DNA of 64,000 nt from Caulobacter segnis (GTDB taxonomy: Bacteria > Pseudomonadota > Alphaproteobacteria > Caulobacterales > Caulobacteraceae), in contig NZ_JARQWW010000006.1 in the NCBI RefSeq assembly GCF_029543125.1, positions 1 to 64,000 on the forward strand, written 5' to 3'. Position 1 is the stretch's first letter; each line of letters begins with the position of its first letter. Below the pieces are notes generated by a model. That model made no database searches. It saw nothing but the letters and a program-made list of their open reading frames with translations, and had not been told where the DNA came from. Shown in pieces: positions 9,044 through 21,032 of the stretch. The position numbers and the translations under genes were made by a program.

Positions 9044-9225
9044 CTTATCGACGTTTACGCGAGGGGAAAGCCTGACCTCGCGTCAAGCGGGGAAGGGATT
9101 TTCGCGTGCTTCGTCCCGTCGCCTCATCAGGATGACGATAGTTTTCAAGCTTGGTCGTGGTCGTAAAAGACCAGGCGGCTGCCTATCTCGTTAGGTGCTC
9201 ATCACCTTCCCAAGGAGCCTCCCCC

Positions 9226-10635
9226 ATGGCCGCCAAGCCCGTCTTTCAGACCGTCGATCCCGCCACCGGTCAAAAGGGCCGCGTCTATGACGGGCATACG
9301 TCGGATGAGGCCGGGGCGATCCTGGGACAGGTCCACGCCGCCTTCCCCGCCTGGCGCGAAACGCCCTTCGCCGAGCGGGCGCGGCTGATGAAGGCCGCCG
9401 CCGCCGTCCTGCGCCGCCGCAAGGACGAGTTCGCCGCCTTGATGACCGCCGAGATGGGCAAGACCCTGAGCGACGGCCGGGCCGAGATCGAGAAGTGCGC
9501 CGCCAACTGCGATTTCTTCGCGGACAACGCCGAGCGTTTCCTGGCGGACGAACCCCTGCCCTTCAACGGCGGCGAGGCCTTCATCGCCTATAATCCGCTC
9601 GGCGTGATCCTGGCGGTGATGCCGTGGAATTTCCCGTTCTGGCAGGTCTTCCGCTTCGCCGCCCCGACCCTGATGGCGGGCAACACCGCGATCCTCAAGC
9701 ATGCCAGCAACGTCCCGGGCAGCGCGCTAGCGATTGAAGAGGTGTTCCGGGAAGCGGGCTTTCCGGAAAACGTCTTCCGCACCCTGCTGATCGGCTCTGG
9801 CGAGGTGAAGCCCCTGATCGAGGATGACCGTGTCGCCGCCGTCACCCTGACCGGCTCCGTGCCCGCCGGCCGCTCCGTGGCCGCCGCCGCGGGCGGAGCG
9901 TTGAAGAAGGTCGTGCTCGAACTGGGCGGGTCGGACCCGTACATCGTCCTGTCCGACGCCGACGTCGACGAGGCGGCGGGCATCGCCGCCGCCGCCCGCA
10001 TGGTCAACGGCGGCCAGAGCTGCATCGCCGGCAAGCGCTTCGTGGTGCTGAAGGACGTGGCCCAGGCCTTCGAGGCGGCCCTGGTCGAGAAGATGTCCGC
10101 CTACCTCCCCGCCGACCCGACCACCGAGGCGGCGAAGTTCGGCCCGATGCAGAGCATCAAGGCCCGCGACGACATCCACGATCAGGTGGTCCGCAGCATC
10201 CAGTCCGGCGCCCGCCTGGTCCTGGGCGGCGAAATCCCCGACCGCCCCGGCGCCTGGTACCCGGCCACGATCCTGGCCGACGTGAAGCCCGGCCACGCCG
10301 CCTATGATGAGGAGGTCTTCGGCCCCGTCGCCGCGATTATCGTGGCGCAGGATGAGGAGGACGCCATCCGCATCGCCAACGACACCGAGTTCGGCCTCGG
10401 CTCCGGCGTCCTCACCCGGAACCTGGAGCGCGGCCGCGAGATCGCCGCCCGCCGCATCGCCGCCGGCATGAGCTTCGTGAACCAGAACGTCCGCTCCGAT
10501 CCCGCACTGCCCTTCGGCGGCATCAAGCACGCCGGCCACGGCCGCGAATGCTCGCACCTGGGCATCCGCGAGTTCACGAACACCAAGACGGTGATGGTGG
10601 CGAAAGGAAAGTCGGCGCCGAGCGCGACGGAGTAA
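9226..10635 (+). CDS. NAD(P)-dependent aldehyde dehydrogenase, succinate-semialdehyde dehydrogenase type
   Basis: A 469-residue aldehyde dehydrogenase oxidising an aldehyde, probably succinate semialdehyde, to the acid. The start at 9226 follows AAGGAG at 7 bases and replaces a longer frame with an unrelated leader. Catalytic Cys266 lies in NGGQSCIAGKRF and the general base Glu232 in LELGGSDPY. MPWNFPFWQVFRFAAP and NTEFGLGSGVLT are typical of the short Sad/YneI-like group. It faces the acyl-CoA dehydrogenase pair from a shared promoter region, suggesting a joint catabolic role. Exact substrate is inferred from family resemblance. Confidence 0.85.
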   Translation: MAAKPVFQTVDPATGQKGRVYDGHTSDEAGAILGQVHAAFPAWRETPFAERARLMKAAAAVLRRRKDEFAALMTAEMGKTLSDGRAEIEKCAANCDFFADNAERFLADEPLPFNGGEAFIAYNPLGVILAVMPWNFPFWQVFRFAAPTLMAGNTAILKHASNVPGSALAIEEVFREAGFPENVFRTLLIGSGEVKPLIEDDRVAAVTLTGSVPAGRSVAAAAGGALKKVVLELGGSDPYIVLSDADVDEAAGIAAAARMVNGGQSCIAGKRFVVLKDVAQAFEAALVEKMSAYLPADPTTEAAKFGPMQSIKARDDIHDQVVRSIQSGARLVLGGEIPDRPGAWYPATILADVKPGHAAYDEEVFGPVAAIIVAQDEEDAIRIANDTEFGLGSGVLTRNLERGREIAARRIAAGMSFVNQNVRSDPALPFGGIKHAGHGRECSHLGIREFTNTKTVMVAKGKSAPSATE

Positions 10636-10639
10636 GCCC

Positions 10640-10828
10640 TGCGGGCTTCGACTGCTCGCTGCCGCTCACGCTCAGCATGACGGACTCTGAGCTCGTCATC
10701 CTTAGCCGTCCGCGACAGCGGACGAGTCGAAGGATGCAAAGAACCCGCTCATCCCGGCGAAGGCCGGGATCCAGTTCGTAGAGCTCGGCGCTTGTGATCT
10801 GGACCCCGGCCTTCGCCGGGGTGAGCGG
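10640..10828. repeat. Dispersed intergenic repeats, families E and B copy 1
   Basis: The first part (about 10650-10736) carries GCTCAGCATGACG and its inverse, also present at 35336-35412 (family E). The second part (10745-10828) is family B: CCCGGCGAAGGCCGGGATCCAG and an inverted CTGGACCCCGGCCTTCGCCGGGG about 33 bp apart. Another B copy lies at 61515-61603. No gene is seen in this stretch. Confidence 0.7.
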
Positions 10829-10831
10829 AGT

Positions 10832-11031
10832 TCAAAGTTCTTCGTAAGCCTTCAGATCGGCCATTCCAGCCCACTCATTGAAGACCGAAAAATCGGCGGG
10901 GATCGCCCGCAACTCCACCCGCCTTCCTTGATTTCGTAGATCAACGCCGCGTCCGACGTCAGGCAGAGCGCCGCCCTAACCGCCTTTGGAACAGTCGTCC
11001 TACCTCGCTTATCGATGCGGCTCGTGATCAT
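10832..11031 (-). pseudogene. Frameshifted AbrB/SpoVT-domain (antitoxin-like) gene
   Basis: The N-terminal part reads MITSRIDKRGRTTVPKAVRA, a canonical AbrB swapped-hairpin DNA-binding start. After EIKEGG the frame becomes junk and stops at 10852. In the neighbouring frame the sequence continues as VELRAIPADFSVFNEWAGM and then ADLKAYEEL with a stop at 10832, the normal tail of AbrB-type antitoxins. One extra base near 10918-10921 (for example a fourth G in GGG) restores a 66-residue protein. A longer in-frame start at 11088 exists, but homologous proteins start at the M used here. No toxin gene is next to it. It is either a real inactivated orphan antitoxin or a sequencing indel. Confidence 0.75.
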
Positions 11032-11105
11032 GGAACGATGGGCAGACAACTTCCTTACCCCGTCAAGCCTCGCGCTTGCCTCATCCATCCCTTAAATCGG
11101 AACCC

Positions 11106-13691
11106 ATGCGCACCGAAACGCCCCAGCCGATCCGCCTGGCCGACTACCGGCCGCCCGCCTTCCTGATCGACCAGACGCACCTGGTCTTCGATCTGCAGCC
11201 GCACGGAACGCGGGTGAAGGCGCGGCTGACGGTCCGGCGCAACGGCGAGCACGCAGAGCCGCTGGTCCTGAACGGCGAGAAGCTGCGCACGGTCAGCGTG
11301 CTGGTCGATGGCGAGCCGGCGAAAGACCGCGTCGTCGCCGACGACCTGCTGACGGTCTCCAACCTGCCCGACGCCTTCGTGCTGGAGACGGAGGTCGAGA
11401 TCGACCCCGCCGACAACACCGCCCTGATGGGCCTCTACATGTCCGGCGGCCGGTTCTGCACCCAGTGCGAGGCCGAGGGTTTCCGCCGCATCACCTGGTT
11501 CCCCGACCGGCCGGATGTGCTGAGCCGCTTCACCGTGCGGATCGAGGCGGACCGCCAGTTCGCCCACCTGCTGTCCAACGGCAACCTGACCGACAGCGGC
11601 GCCCTGCCCGGAAACCGCCATTTCGCCGAGTGGGAGGACCCGTTCCCGAAGCCCGCCTATCTGTTCGCCCTGGTGGCGGGCGAGCTGGACGTGCTGGAGG
11701 ACAGCTTCACCACCATGAGCGGCCGCCAGGTCGCCCTTAAGGTGTTCGTTGACACCGGCATGTCGGCCCGCGCAGCCTACGCCCTGGATGCCCTGAAGCG
11801 CTCCATGAAGTGGGACGAGGAAGCCTTCGGCCGCGAGTACGATCTGGACCTGTTCATGATCGTCGCCGTGCGCGACTTCAACTTCGGGGCCATGGAGAAC
11901 AAGGGGCTGAACATCTTCAACAGCTCCCTGCTGCTGGCCGATCCGCAGACGGCCACCGACCTCGATTACGAGCGGATCGAGAGCGTCGTCGCCCACGAGT
12001 ACTTCCACAACTGGACCGGCGACCGCATCACCTGCCGCGACTGGTTCCAGCTCTGCCTGAAGGAGGGCCTGACGGTCTTCCGCGACCAGGAGTTCAGCGC
12101 CGACATGCGCGGCCATGCCATGCAGCGGATCAAGGACGTGAAGGCCCTGCGCGCCCGGCAGTTTCCGGAAGACGCCGGCCCCCTGGCCCACCCCGTGCGG
12201 CCGTCCAGCTATCTGAAAATCGACAACTTCTACACCGCGACCATCTACGAGAAGGGCGCGGAGATCATCCGCATGCTGAAGGCCCTGATCGGGGCCGAGG
12301 CGTTCCGCGCCGGCATGGACCTGTACTTCGATCGCCACGACGGCGAGGCCACCACGGTCGAGGCCTTCATCGCCTGCTTCGCCGAGGCGTCGGGTCAGAA
12401 CCTTGACCACTTCTTCGCCTGGTACGAACAGGCCGGCACGCCGTCCGTGACCGTCGCCGCGGACTATGACGAGGCGGCCAAGGCCGTCACCCTGACCCTG
12501 ACCCAGTCCACCGCCCCCACTCCGGGCCAGCCGACCAAACAGGCTCTGCCCCTGCCCGTCGCTATCGGCCTGCTGGACGACAGCGGCGAGGTTCTGCGCG
12601 AGACGGAGATCATCGTCCTCGACGCCGCCGAGAAGACCGTCCGCTGGGACGGGGTCGCCCGCCGTCCGGTGCTGTCGGTCCTGCGCGGCTTCTCCGCCCC
12701 GGTGAACCTGACCGTCGCGGCCCCGGCCAAGGACGGCTACGTCCTGCTGGGCTCCGACCCCGACCTGTTCAACCGCTGGGAGGCCGGCCAGGCCCTGGCG
12801 CGCCAATTGATCCTGGCCCGCGCCGGCGGCGCCCCGGACGAGGTCAACGAAACCCGCTTCGCCGAAGCCCTGGGCCGCGCCCTGGACGATCAGGCCGCCG
12901 AGCCCGCCTTCAAGGCCCTGCTGCTGTCCCTGCCCAGCGAGAGCGACCTGGCCATGGCCATGCAGCCGGCCGATCCCGCCGCCATCCGCGAGGCGCGCGA
13001 GATGCTGCGCACCCGCATCGCCGTGCATCTGAGCGAGTTCCTGCGCCGCCTGCACACCGGCATGCAGGAGGCGGGAGAGTTCTCGACCACCGCCGAGGCC
13101 GCCGGCCGCCGCGCCCTGCGCAACGCCGTGCTCGACCTGCTGGCCGCCGATCCGCACGCGGAGAACGTGGCCTTGGCCGTCGGCCACTTCGAGGCCGCCG
13201 CCAACATGACAGACGCCATGGGCGGCCTGAACGCCCTGATCGCCATCGGCGGCGAGCCGGCGGAGAAGGCCATCGCCGACTTCCACGCCAAGTGGCGCCA
13301 CGAGCCCCTGGTGCTGGACAAGTGGTTCGCCGCACAGGGCCGCGATCCGCACGAGGGGGCCGTGGGCCGCATCCTGGGCCTGACCGCCCACCCGGACTTC
13401 GATCCTAAGAACCCCAACCGCCTGCGCGCGCTGATCCAGTCCTTCTCCTCGGCCAATCCTGCCCGGTTCCACGATGAAAGCGGCGCCGGGTATCGCCTTC
13501 TTGCCGACCAGATCCTGGCGGTGGACGCCGGAAATCCCATGACGGCGGCCCGCCTGGTCGAGCCCCTGGGCGGCTGGCGGCGCTACAAGCCGGAGCTGGC
13601 TGCCCTGATGCGCAAGGAGTTGGAGCGCATCGTGGCTCATGAAGGCCTGTCCAAGAACGTCTACGAGCTCGCCTCGAAGGCCTTGGCCTAG
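11106..13691 (+). CDS. pepN: Aminopeptidase N (M1 zinc metallopeptidase)
   Basis: This cytoplasmic zinc exopeptidase removes N-terminal residues from peptides during protein turnover. With the start at 11106 it has 861 residues, matching the E. coli PepN type. The exopeptidase motif FGAMENKGLNIFN is at about 260 and the zinc site VAHEYFHNWTG gives His297 and His301, with the third ligand Glu320 in LKEGLTVF. The long helical C-terminal domain is complete (ends ELASKALA), and no signal peptide is present. It is monocistronic, with the decayed AbrB-type gene divergent upstream. Confidence 0.96.
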   Translation: MRTETPQPIRLADYRPPAFLIDQTHLVFDLQPHGTRVKARLTVRRNGEHAEPLVLNGEKLRTVSVLVDGEPAKDRVVADDLLTVSNLPDAFVLETEVEIDPADNTALMGLYMSGGRFCTQCEAEGFRRITWFPDRPDVLSRFTVRIEADRQFAHLLSNGNLTDSGALPGNRHFAEWEDPFPKPAYLFALVAGELDVLEDSFTTMSGRQVALKVFVDTGMSARAAYALDALKRSMKWDEEAFGREYDLDLFMIVAVRDFNFGAMENKGLNIFNSSLLLADPQTATDLDYERIESVVAHEYFHNWTGDRITCRDWFQLCLKEGLTVFRDQEFSADMRGHAMQRIKDVKALRARQFPEDAGPLAHPVRPSSYLKIDNFYTATIYEKGAEIIRMLKALIGAEAFRAGMDLYFDRHDGEATTVEAFIACFAEASGQNLDHFFAWYEQAGTPSVTVAADYDEAAKAVTLTLTQSTAPTPGQPTKQALPLPVAIGLLDDSGEVLRETEIIVLDAAEKTVRWDGVARRPVLSVLRGFSAPVNLTVAAPAKDGYVLLGSDPDLFNRWEAGQALARQLILARAGGAPDEVNETRFAEALGRALDDQAAEPAFKALLLSLPSESDLAMAMQPADPAAIREAREMLRTRIAVHLSEFLRRLHTGMQEAGEFSTTAEAAGRRALRNAVLDLLAADPHAENVALAVGHFEAAANMTDAMGGLNALIAIGGEPAEKAIADFHAKWRHEPLVLDKWFAAQGRDPHEGAVGRILGLTAHPDFDPKNPNRLRALIQSFSSANPARFHDESGAGYRLLADQILAVDAGNPMTAARLVEPLGGWRRYKPELAALMRKELERIVAHEGLSKNVYELASKALA

Positions 13692-13757
13692 ATTTCGCAA
13701 GGCTTAGTCGAGTGACCCCCGGCGCCAGCTAAAGTAGTCTGGCCGCCTCGGGGTGAT

Positions 13758-16253
<2,496 letters not shown>

Positions 16254-16392
16254 CCGCGAGGCCGCCGCGGCGCGCCACCCAAGGTTCGTGCATTCCGCAC
16301 GAAAGGCTCGCTCCGCCCCGCTTTCGCTTGCTTAACCCGCCGGGATGAGGTCCAAGCGAATTCGGACCTAACCCTTTGTTGCGTAATGTAGA

Positions 16393-16406
16393 CTTGTCGA
16401 CACAAG
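16393..16406. promoter_or_regulatory. Short inverted repeat upstream of bphO-bphP
   Basis: CTTGT-CGAC-ACAAG is an inverted repeat with 5-bp arms, 10 bp before the bphO start. AGGTCC and GGACCT, 10 bases apart, lie a little further upstream and may be the end of the pleC transcript. Regulatory function is not shown. Confidence 0.3.
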
Positions 16407-16416
16407 CGGCTGACTC

Positions 16417-16968
16417 ATGAACGCGCGCGCCCGACTGCGCGACGCCACACGGCCGCAACATGATGTGGTCGACGAGGTGTACTCCCGCTTCGACCTGTCG
16501 GACGCGGACGACTACGGCCGCTTCCTGACCGCCCAATCCGCCTGCTTCACCGCCGTGGAGACCGCTCTTGCCGACCGGGCCCAGGCCCTGCTCGGCGACT
16601 GGACCGCCCGCACCCGCGCCCATCTCCTGGCCGCCGATCTGGCGGCCCTGGGCCTGACGCCGCCCGCCCCGATCCCCGCTCCGGCCTTCGCCGACGACGC
16701 CGCCGTCCTGGGCGCGGTCTATGTGCTGGAGGGCTCCCGCTTCGGCGGCGGCGTGCTGGCCAAGCGCCTGCCGCCCGGCGCCCCGTCGAACTTCCTGAAG
16801 GCCGGCGGTGAACCAAATGCATGGCGAAGCTTTATAACCTCACTGGATCTGCACCTCGCCGAGGACGCAGCCCTGACGTCCGCCATCAGCGCCGCGAAGG
16901 CGGTCTTCCAATGCTTCGAGACCACGGGACGACATGAACTTGAACGTTGGCATGTCGGCCTTGTCTGA
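16417..16968 (+). CDS. bphO: Heme oxygenase for phytochrome chromophore (BphO-like)
   Basis: This enzyme would open heme to biliverdin IXalpha, the chromophore of the phytochrome encoded next. The 183-residue protein has the all-helical heme oxygenase fold. LRDATRPQHDVVDEVYSRFD near the N-terminus holds the likely proximal heme ligand His, and LGAVYVLEGSRFGGGVLAKR is the conserved distal-helix region. The gene overlaps bphP by 35 bp in another frame, so chromophore synthesis and apoprotein translation are linked. The function rests strongly on this context. Confidence 0.9.
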   Translation: MNARARLRDATRPQHDVVDEVYSRFDLSDADDYGRFLTAQSACFTAVETALADRAQALLGDWTARTRAHLLAADLAALGLTPPAPIPAPAFADDAAVLGAVYVLEGSRFGGGVLAKRLPPGAPSNFLKAGGEPNAWRSFITSLDLHLAEDAALTSAISAAKAVFQCFETTGRHELERWHVGLV

Positions 16969-19519
16969 GCCCGTCGATCTGACCAACTGCGATCGCGAGC
17001 CGATCCATCTGCTGGGCGCGATCCAGCCGATCGGCTTCCTGCTGGCCCTGTCGCCGCATTGGGTGGTGGAGCGCGCCTCGGCCAATCTCGACACCTTCCT
17101 GGGCGAGACCTGGGAGGCCGCCATCGGCCAGCGTCTGGCCGACCTGATCTCCACCGAGGCGTCCCACGCCATCAAGAACCGCTTCGCCCTGCTGAACGGC
17201 GAGGACGCGGTGGAGCGGATCTTCAACATCCGCCTGCGCGATGACCTGCCGCCCTTCGACGTGGGCCTGCACGTCTCGGGCGAGCAGTTCGTCATCGAGG
17301 CCGAGCCCGCCGAGGGCATGCACGGCGACGCCACCAACACCGTGCGCTCCATGGTCGCCCGCATCGACCGCACCACGGACTTCCCGAGCTTCTATCGCGA
17401 AGGCGCGCGCCTGATCCGCGCCCTGTCCGGCTTCGACCGGGTCATGGTCTATCAGTTCGACCAGGACAAATCCGGCGAGGTCGTGGCCGAGGCGGTGCGC
17501 CCCGGCATCGGCAGCTTCCTGGGCCTGCACTATCCGTCCAACGACATCCCGGTCCAGGCCCGCGCCCTGTACAAGCGCAACCTGCTGCGGGTGATCACCG
17601 ACATCAACGCCACGCCGGTCCCGGTCCTGCCGGCCCTGGACGAGGCGGGCAAGCCGCTGGACTTGTCGCTGTCGATCATGCGCTCGGTCTCGCCGATCCA
17701 TATCGAGTACCTGCGCAACATGGGGGTCGGCGCCTCCATGTCGATCTCGATCATCGTCGATGGGGAGCTGTGGGGCCTGTTCGCCTGCCACCACTACGGA
17801 ACCCTGCGGCCGAGCTTCGAGCTGCGTTCGGTCTGCGAGCTGTTCGCCCAGATGTTCGCCATGCGCCTGGAAAGCCGCGAACGCCGTGAGACCATGGAGT
17901 TCGAGCGCCGGGCCCGCGACATCTCCGACCAGCTTCTCGGCGCCGTGGCCAGCGACGACACCCTGCTGAACGATCCGGACTGGCTGGGCTCGATCCTGAC
18001 CGACGCCATCAACGCCGACGGCGTGGGCGTCTGGGTCAACGGGACCAGCGCCCTGTCCGGCCACACGCCGGAGGTGGAGGACTTCCGCCACCTGGTCGCC
18101 GCCATCGACCAGGTGGCCGACGGCAAGGTGTTCACCACCGACCACATCGCCGACCTGCTGCCCGAGGCGGAGCGGTTCCAGGACCGCGCCGCCGGCCTGC
18201 TGGCCATCCCCATCTCCCGCGCCGCCCGCGACTATGTGGTGCTGTTCCGCCAGGAGATCATCCGCTCCGTCCGCTGGGGCGGCGATCCGCACAAGCCGGT
18301 CGAATACGGCCCCAACGGCCCGCGCCTGACCCCCCGCGAAAGCTTCGCCGAGTGGAAGGAGCTGGTGGAGGGCCACGCCAAGCCGTTCAGCCCGTCGGAG
18401 TTGCGCGTGGCCGAAACCCTGCGCGCCACCCTCACCGAGGTGGTCCTGCGCATGGCCGACGAAGCCATGCACCAGCGCCAGCAGGCCAATGAGCGGCAGG
18501 AGCTGCTGATCGCCGAGCTGAACCACCGGGTGCGCAACATCCTGGGCGTCATCCGCGGCCTGGTGCGCCAGTCCAAGCCGCACGACGACGACATCGAAAG
18601 CTTCGTGAAGCTGGTGGACGGCCGCATCCACGCCCTGGCCCGCGCCCACAACCAGATCACCGACGACCACTGGGGCCCCGCCCCCATCCAGGCCCTGATC
18701 GACGCCGAGGCCGCCGCCTTCCTGGCCGACCGCCCCGACCGCATCCGCACCAGCGGCGGCTATGTCCTGCTGAACCCCCAGGCCTATTCGACCATGGCCC
18801 TGGTGATCCACGAGCTGGTCACCAACTCCGCCAAGTACGGCAGCCTGTCCGACAGCGGCACGGTCTCCATGGACTGGAAGCGCAACGACGACGGCGACCT
18901 GATCATCACCTGGCGCGAAGAAGGCGGCCCGCCGGTGCGCAAGCCCAGCCGCAAGGGCTTCGGCTCCACCATCATCGACCGCTCCGTCCCCTACGACCTG
19001 GGCGGCAGCGCCGACATCACCTATCCCAAGACCGGGGTCGAGGCCACGTTCTGCATCCCCGCGCGCCATGTGACCGAGGTGGCGGGCGAGCACACCCCCG
19101 CCATCAAGTCCAAATACCCCCGCCCCGCCCTCGGCCACCCGGTCGAGCCGCCGGAGCAGCTCCTGAAGGGCCATCAGGTCCTGCTGGTCGAGGACAGCCT
19201 GATCATCGCCCTGGACGCCGAGGACATCACCGAGCGCCTGGGCGCCGACAAGGTGGTCACCGCCGCCACCCTGGCCGCGGGGCTGGAGGCCATCGAGAGC
19301 TTCAAGCCCACCGCCGCCATGCTCGACATCAACCTGGGCGACCGCACCAGCTTCCCCATCGCCGACCGGCTGGCCGAACTGGGCGTGCCCTTCCTCTTCG
19401 CCTCAGGCTACGGCGAACAGGCCCAACTCCCCGAGCAGCACCAGACCCGCACCGTTGTCCAGAAGCCCTACACCATGGAGAACGTGGCCCGGGCGATGGA
19501 TGAGTTGTTGGGGCGGTAG
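16934..19519 (+). CDS. bphP: Bacteriophytochrome with HWE histidine kinase and fused receiver domain
   Basis: A soluble red/far-red photoreceptor of 861 residues. Order: short leader with biliverdin-binding Cys19 (DLTNCDREPIHLLGAIQP), PAS, GAF (HYPSNDIPVQARALYK with the DIP motif; SPIHIEYLRNMGVGASMS), PHY with the tongue motif LTPRESFAEW and WGGDPHKP, then an HWE-type kinase rather than the usual HisKA (phospho-His in ELNHRVRNILGVIRG; N-box HELVTNSAKYG; GSTIIDRSV), and a C-terminal receiver from about 745 (LLVEDSLIIA; phospho-Asp in AMLDINLGDR; VVQKPY Lys). The fused receiver suggests an internal phosphorelay. An alternative start, M7 at 16952, has no ribosome site. No separate response regulator is adjacent. 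Confidence 0.95.
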   Translation: MNLNVGMSALSEPVDLTNCDREPIHLLGAIQPIGFLLALSPHWVVERASANLDTFLGETWEAAIGQRLADLISTEASHAIKNRFALLNGEDAVERIFNIRLRDDLPPFDVGLHVSGEQFVIEAEPAEGMHGDATNTVRSMVARIDRTTDFPSFYREGARLIRALSGFDRVMVYQFDQDKSGEVVAEAVRPGIGSFLGLHYPSNDIPVQARALYKRNLLRVITDINATPVPVLPALDEAGKPLDLSLSIMRSVSPIHIEYLRNMGVGASMSISIIVDGELWGLFACHHYGTLRPSFELRSVCELFAQMFAMRLESRERRETMEFERRARDISDQLLGAVASDDTLLNDPDWLGSILTDAINADGVGVWVNGTSALSGHTPEVEDFRHLVAAIDQVADGKVFTTDHIADLLPEAERFQDRAAGLLAIPISRAARDYVVLFRQEIIRSVRWGGDPHKPVEYGPNGPRLTPRESFAEWKELVEGHAKPFSPSELRVAETLRATLTEVVLRMADEAMHQRQQANERQELLIAELNHRVRNILGVIRGLVRQSKPHDDDIESFVKLVDGRIHALARAHNQITDDHWGPAPIQALIDAEAAAFLADRPDRIRTSGGYVLLNPQAYSTMALVIHELVTNSAKYGSLSDSGTVSMDWKRNDDGDLIITWREEGGPPVRKPSRKGFGSTIIDRSVPYDLGGSADITYPKTGVEATFCIPARHVTEVAGEHTPAIKSKYPRPALGHPVEPPEQLLKGHQVLLVEDSLIIALDAEDITERLGADKVVTAATLAAGLEAIESFKPTAAMLDINLGDRTSFPIADRLAELGVPFLFASGYGEQAQLPEQHQTRTVVQKPYTMENVARAMDELLGR

Positions 19520-19704
19520 GGAAAGACTCGACTTGGGCTGGGACGATCTGAGACATTTCTCGGTCATCTATAACCCTGAGGTCTAGCGGGTGCCTCACTG
19601 CAGTGGGAAAACCTGCCCATGCGGCAGCAAGTTGCGCATAGATCAATCCTGCCTAGAGACAGGCGGATTATGAAACAAAAAGTACGAACACTAAGCCAGC
19701 GGCC

Positions 19705-20538
19705 ATGACCGTCGTCCTCTATGTGCTTCTCGCCCTCGGGATCACGCCGCTGATCGCGGGGCTTGTGCTCGCCCGGCCCAGTCATGACCGCGTCCTGCCG
19801 GCGCCGGGATCGGTCGTGCTGTGCGCCCTCGCCTTCAACCTGACCTTCTTCTGGCAGGAGCTGTGGCTGGTCCTGCCCAAGGCCTGGGCCGGCCTGTCGC
19901 CCACCCTGTTCCACAACGATCACGACTGGGCCGGCGACGCGCCGGTGGCCGAGCTGCTGCAAGGGACCGGCGCGCTCGGCACCCTGAGCAGCGGCGTGGT
20001 CTTCCTGATCCTGCTGGCGGCTATGCGCGGCGCGTCGTCCACGTGGCGCATGTTCTTCTTCTGGATGGCGGCCCACGGCCTGTTCCAGGCGTTCAGCCAG
20101 CTCGCCATCGGGACGGTCCTATCCGGCAACGACATGGGCCGCGCCCTGGCCTATCTACAGGTCGGCGCGCCGGCCAAGGCGGCCCTGCTGGTCCTCGCCG
20201 CCGTCGCCATGGCCGCGGCTGGCGCGGTCCTGGCCCGCCTGTCGCCGCTGGAGGCGCGAGGCCGCGCCTTCGGCTGGAGCGTGCTGATCACCCTGCTGGC
20301 GGCGGTCGTGCTGGTCGTCCCCTTCCGCGTCCCCCGCCACCCGATCGAGGTGGTGCTGATCCCCCTCCTCGTCCACCTGACGGCCGCCGGCTGGCTGGCC
20401 CTGGGCGCTGCGGCCGACCGGCGGCGTCATACGGGCGTAGTGGCGGTTCAGGCGCTGGCACTGGTGGTCCCCGCAGTAGCCTTGGCCGTCGTGCTGGCGG
20501 TCTTTCAAATCGTGCTGCGGCCGGGGGTGTCCTTCTAG
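19705..20538 (+). CDS. Multi-pass membrane protein of unknown function
   Basis: A 277-residue hydrophobic protein with about seven predicted membrane segments, for example VVLYVLLALGITPLIAGLVL at the N-terminus, a Trp-rich segment near 45-60 (FFWQELWLVLPKAWAG), GVVFLILLAAM, ALLVLAAVAMAAAGAVLARL and a C-terminal ALVVPAVALAVVLAVFQIVL. HNDHDWAGDAPVAELLQGTG looks like an exposed loop. I recognise no family or catalytic motif. It is monocistronic; the 185-bp gap before it after bphP holds nothing I can name, and no clear ribosome site precedes the chosen ATG. It converges with the M13 remnant 4 bp away. Confidence 0.6.
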   Translation: MTVVLYVLLALGITPLIAGLVLARPSHDRVLPAPGSVVLCALAFNLTFFWQELWLVLPKAWAGLSPTLFHNDHDWAGDAPVAELLQGTGALGTLSSGVVFLILLAAMRGASSTWRMFFFWMAAHGLFQAFSQLAIGTVLSGNDMGRALAYLQVGAPAKAALLVLAAVAMAAAGAVLARLSPLEARGRAFGWSVLITLLAAVVLVVPFRVPRHPIEVVLIPLLVHLTAAGWLALGAAADRRRHTGVVAVQALALVVPAVALAVVLAVFQIVLRPGVSF

Positions 20539-20542
20539 CCTC

Positions 20543-21032
20543 TCACCACAACTTCACCTCCCGCTCCACGCTCAGCCGATCCCCCGGCGTCACGTCGAAC
20601 GCTCGGACCCAGGCCTCGTGGTTGCGGACCATGCTGGCGCGGTAGGGCCCCGGAGCGTGGATGTCGGCCGCGATCTGGCGTTCCAGCGCCGCCTCGGTCT
20701 GCACCCGCTGCCAGCTCGCCCGCGATGGGCGTCAGTCCCTTCGCCTCGATGGCCGCCGTGTCCAGGAAGGCGGCGTAGTAGTCGCCCACCCGCCGGCCCG
20801 GCCCCGCGACGCGCTCGTTGGCCGCCATCTCCACCAGCGTCCGGATACGCACCGTCGCTTGGTCCCGCAGCATGGCCGTGGTGTCCAGGCTGACGCGCCC
20901 CGCCGGCAGGGTCGTGGCCTTCAACCAGTCCGAGTTGGCGTAGGCGTAGAAATCATCCCCCGGCTTCGGCTGCGCCAACGCGGTCCCCGAAACAAGCACC
21001 AGGGCGGCGGCCGCGAACAGCGCCCTATCCAC
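20543..21032 (-). pseudogene. Collapsed M13 metallopeptidase: N- and C-terminal ends only
   Basis: The first ~85 residues (signal peptide, then PGDDFYAYANSDWLKATTLP and RVGDYYAAFLDTAAIEAKGL) are the start of an M13 (neprilysin/PepO) peptidase. At about 20709-20717 the frame breaks, and the neighbouring frame reads WQRVQTEAALERQIAADIHA, SMVRNHEAWVRAFDVTPGD and a terminal VKLW, which is the extreme C-terminus of the same family. The middle, normally some 500 residues with the HExxH zinc site, is missing. The gene is therefore an internal-deletion remnant without catalytic capacity. Its GTG start overlaps the upstream isochorismatase stop, so the intact ancestor was probably translationally coupled to it. 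Confidence 0.85.

Noticed and set aside
9151..9225. Longer start for the aldehyde dehydrogenase
   Set aside because: The additional 25 residues are not family-like, while AAGGAG precedes the ATG at 9226.
16254..16416. EcfG-type stress promoter before bphO
   Set aside because: No GGAAC-N16/17-CGTT pair could be found; only short inverted repeats are visible.
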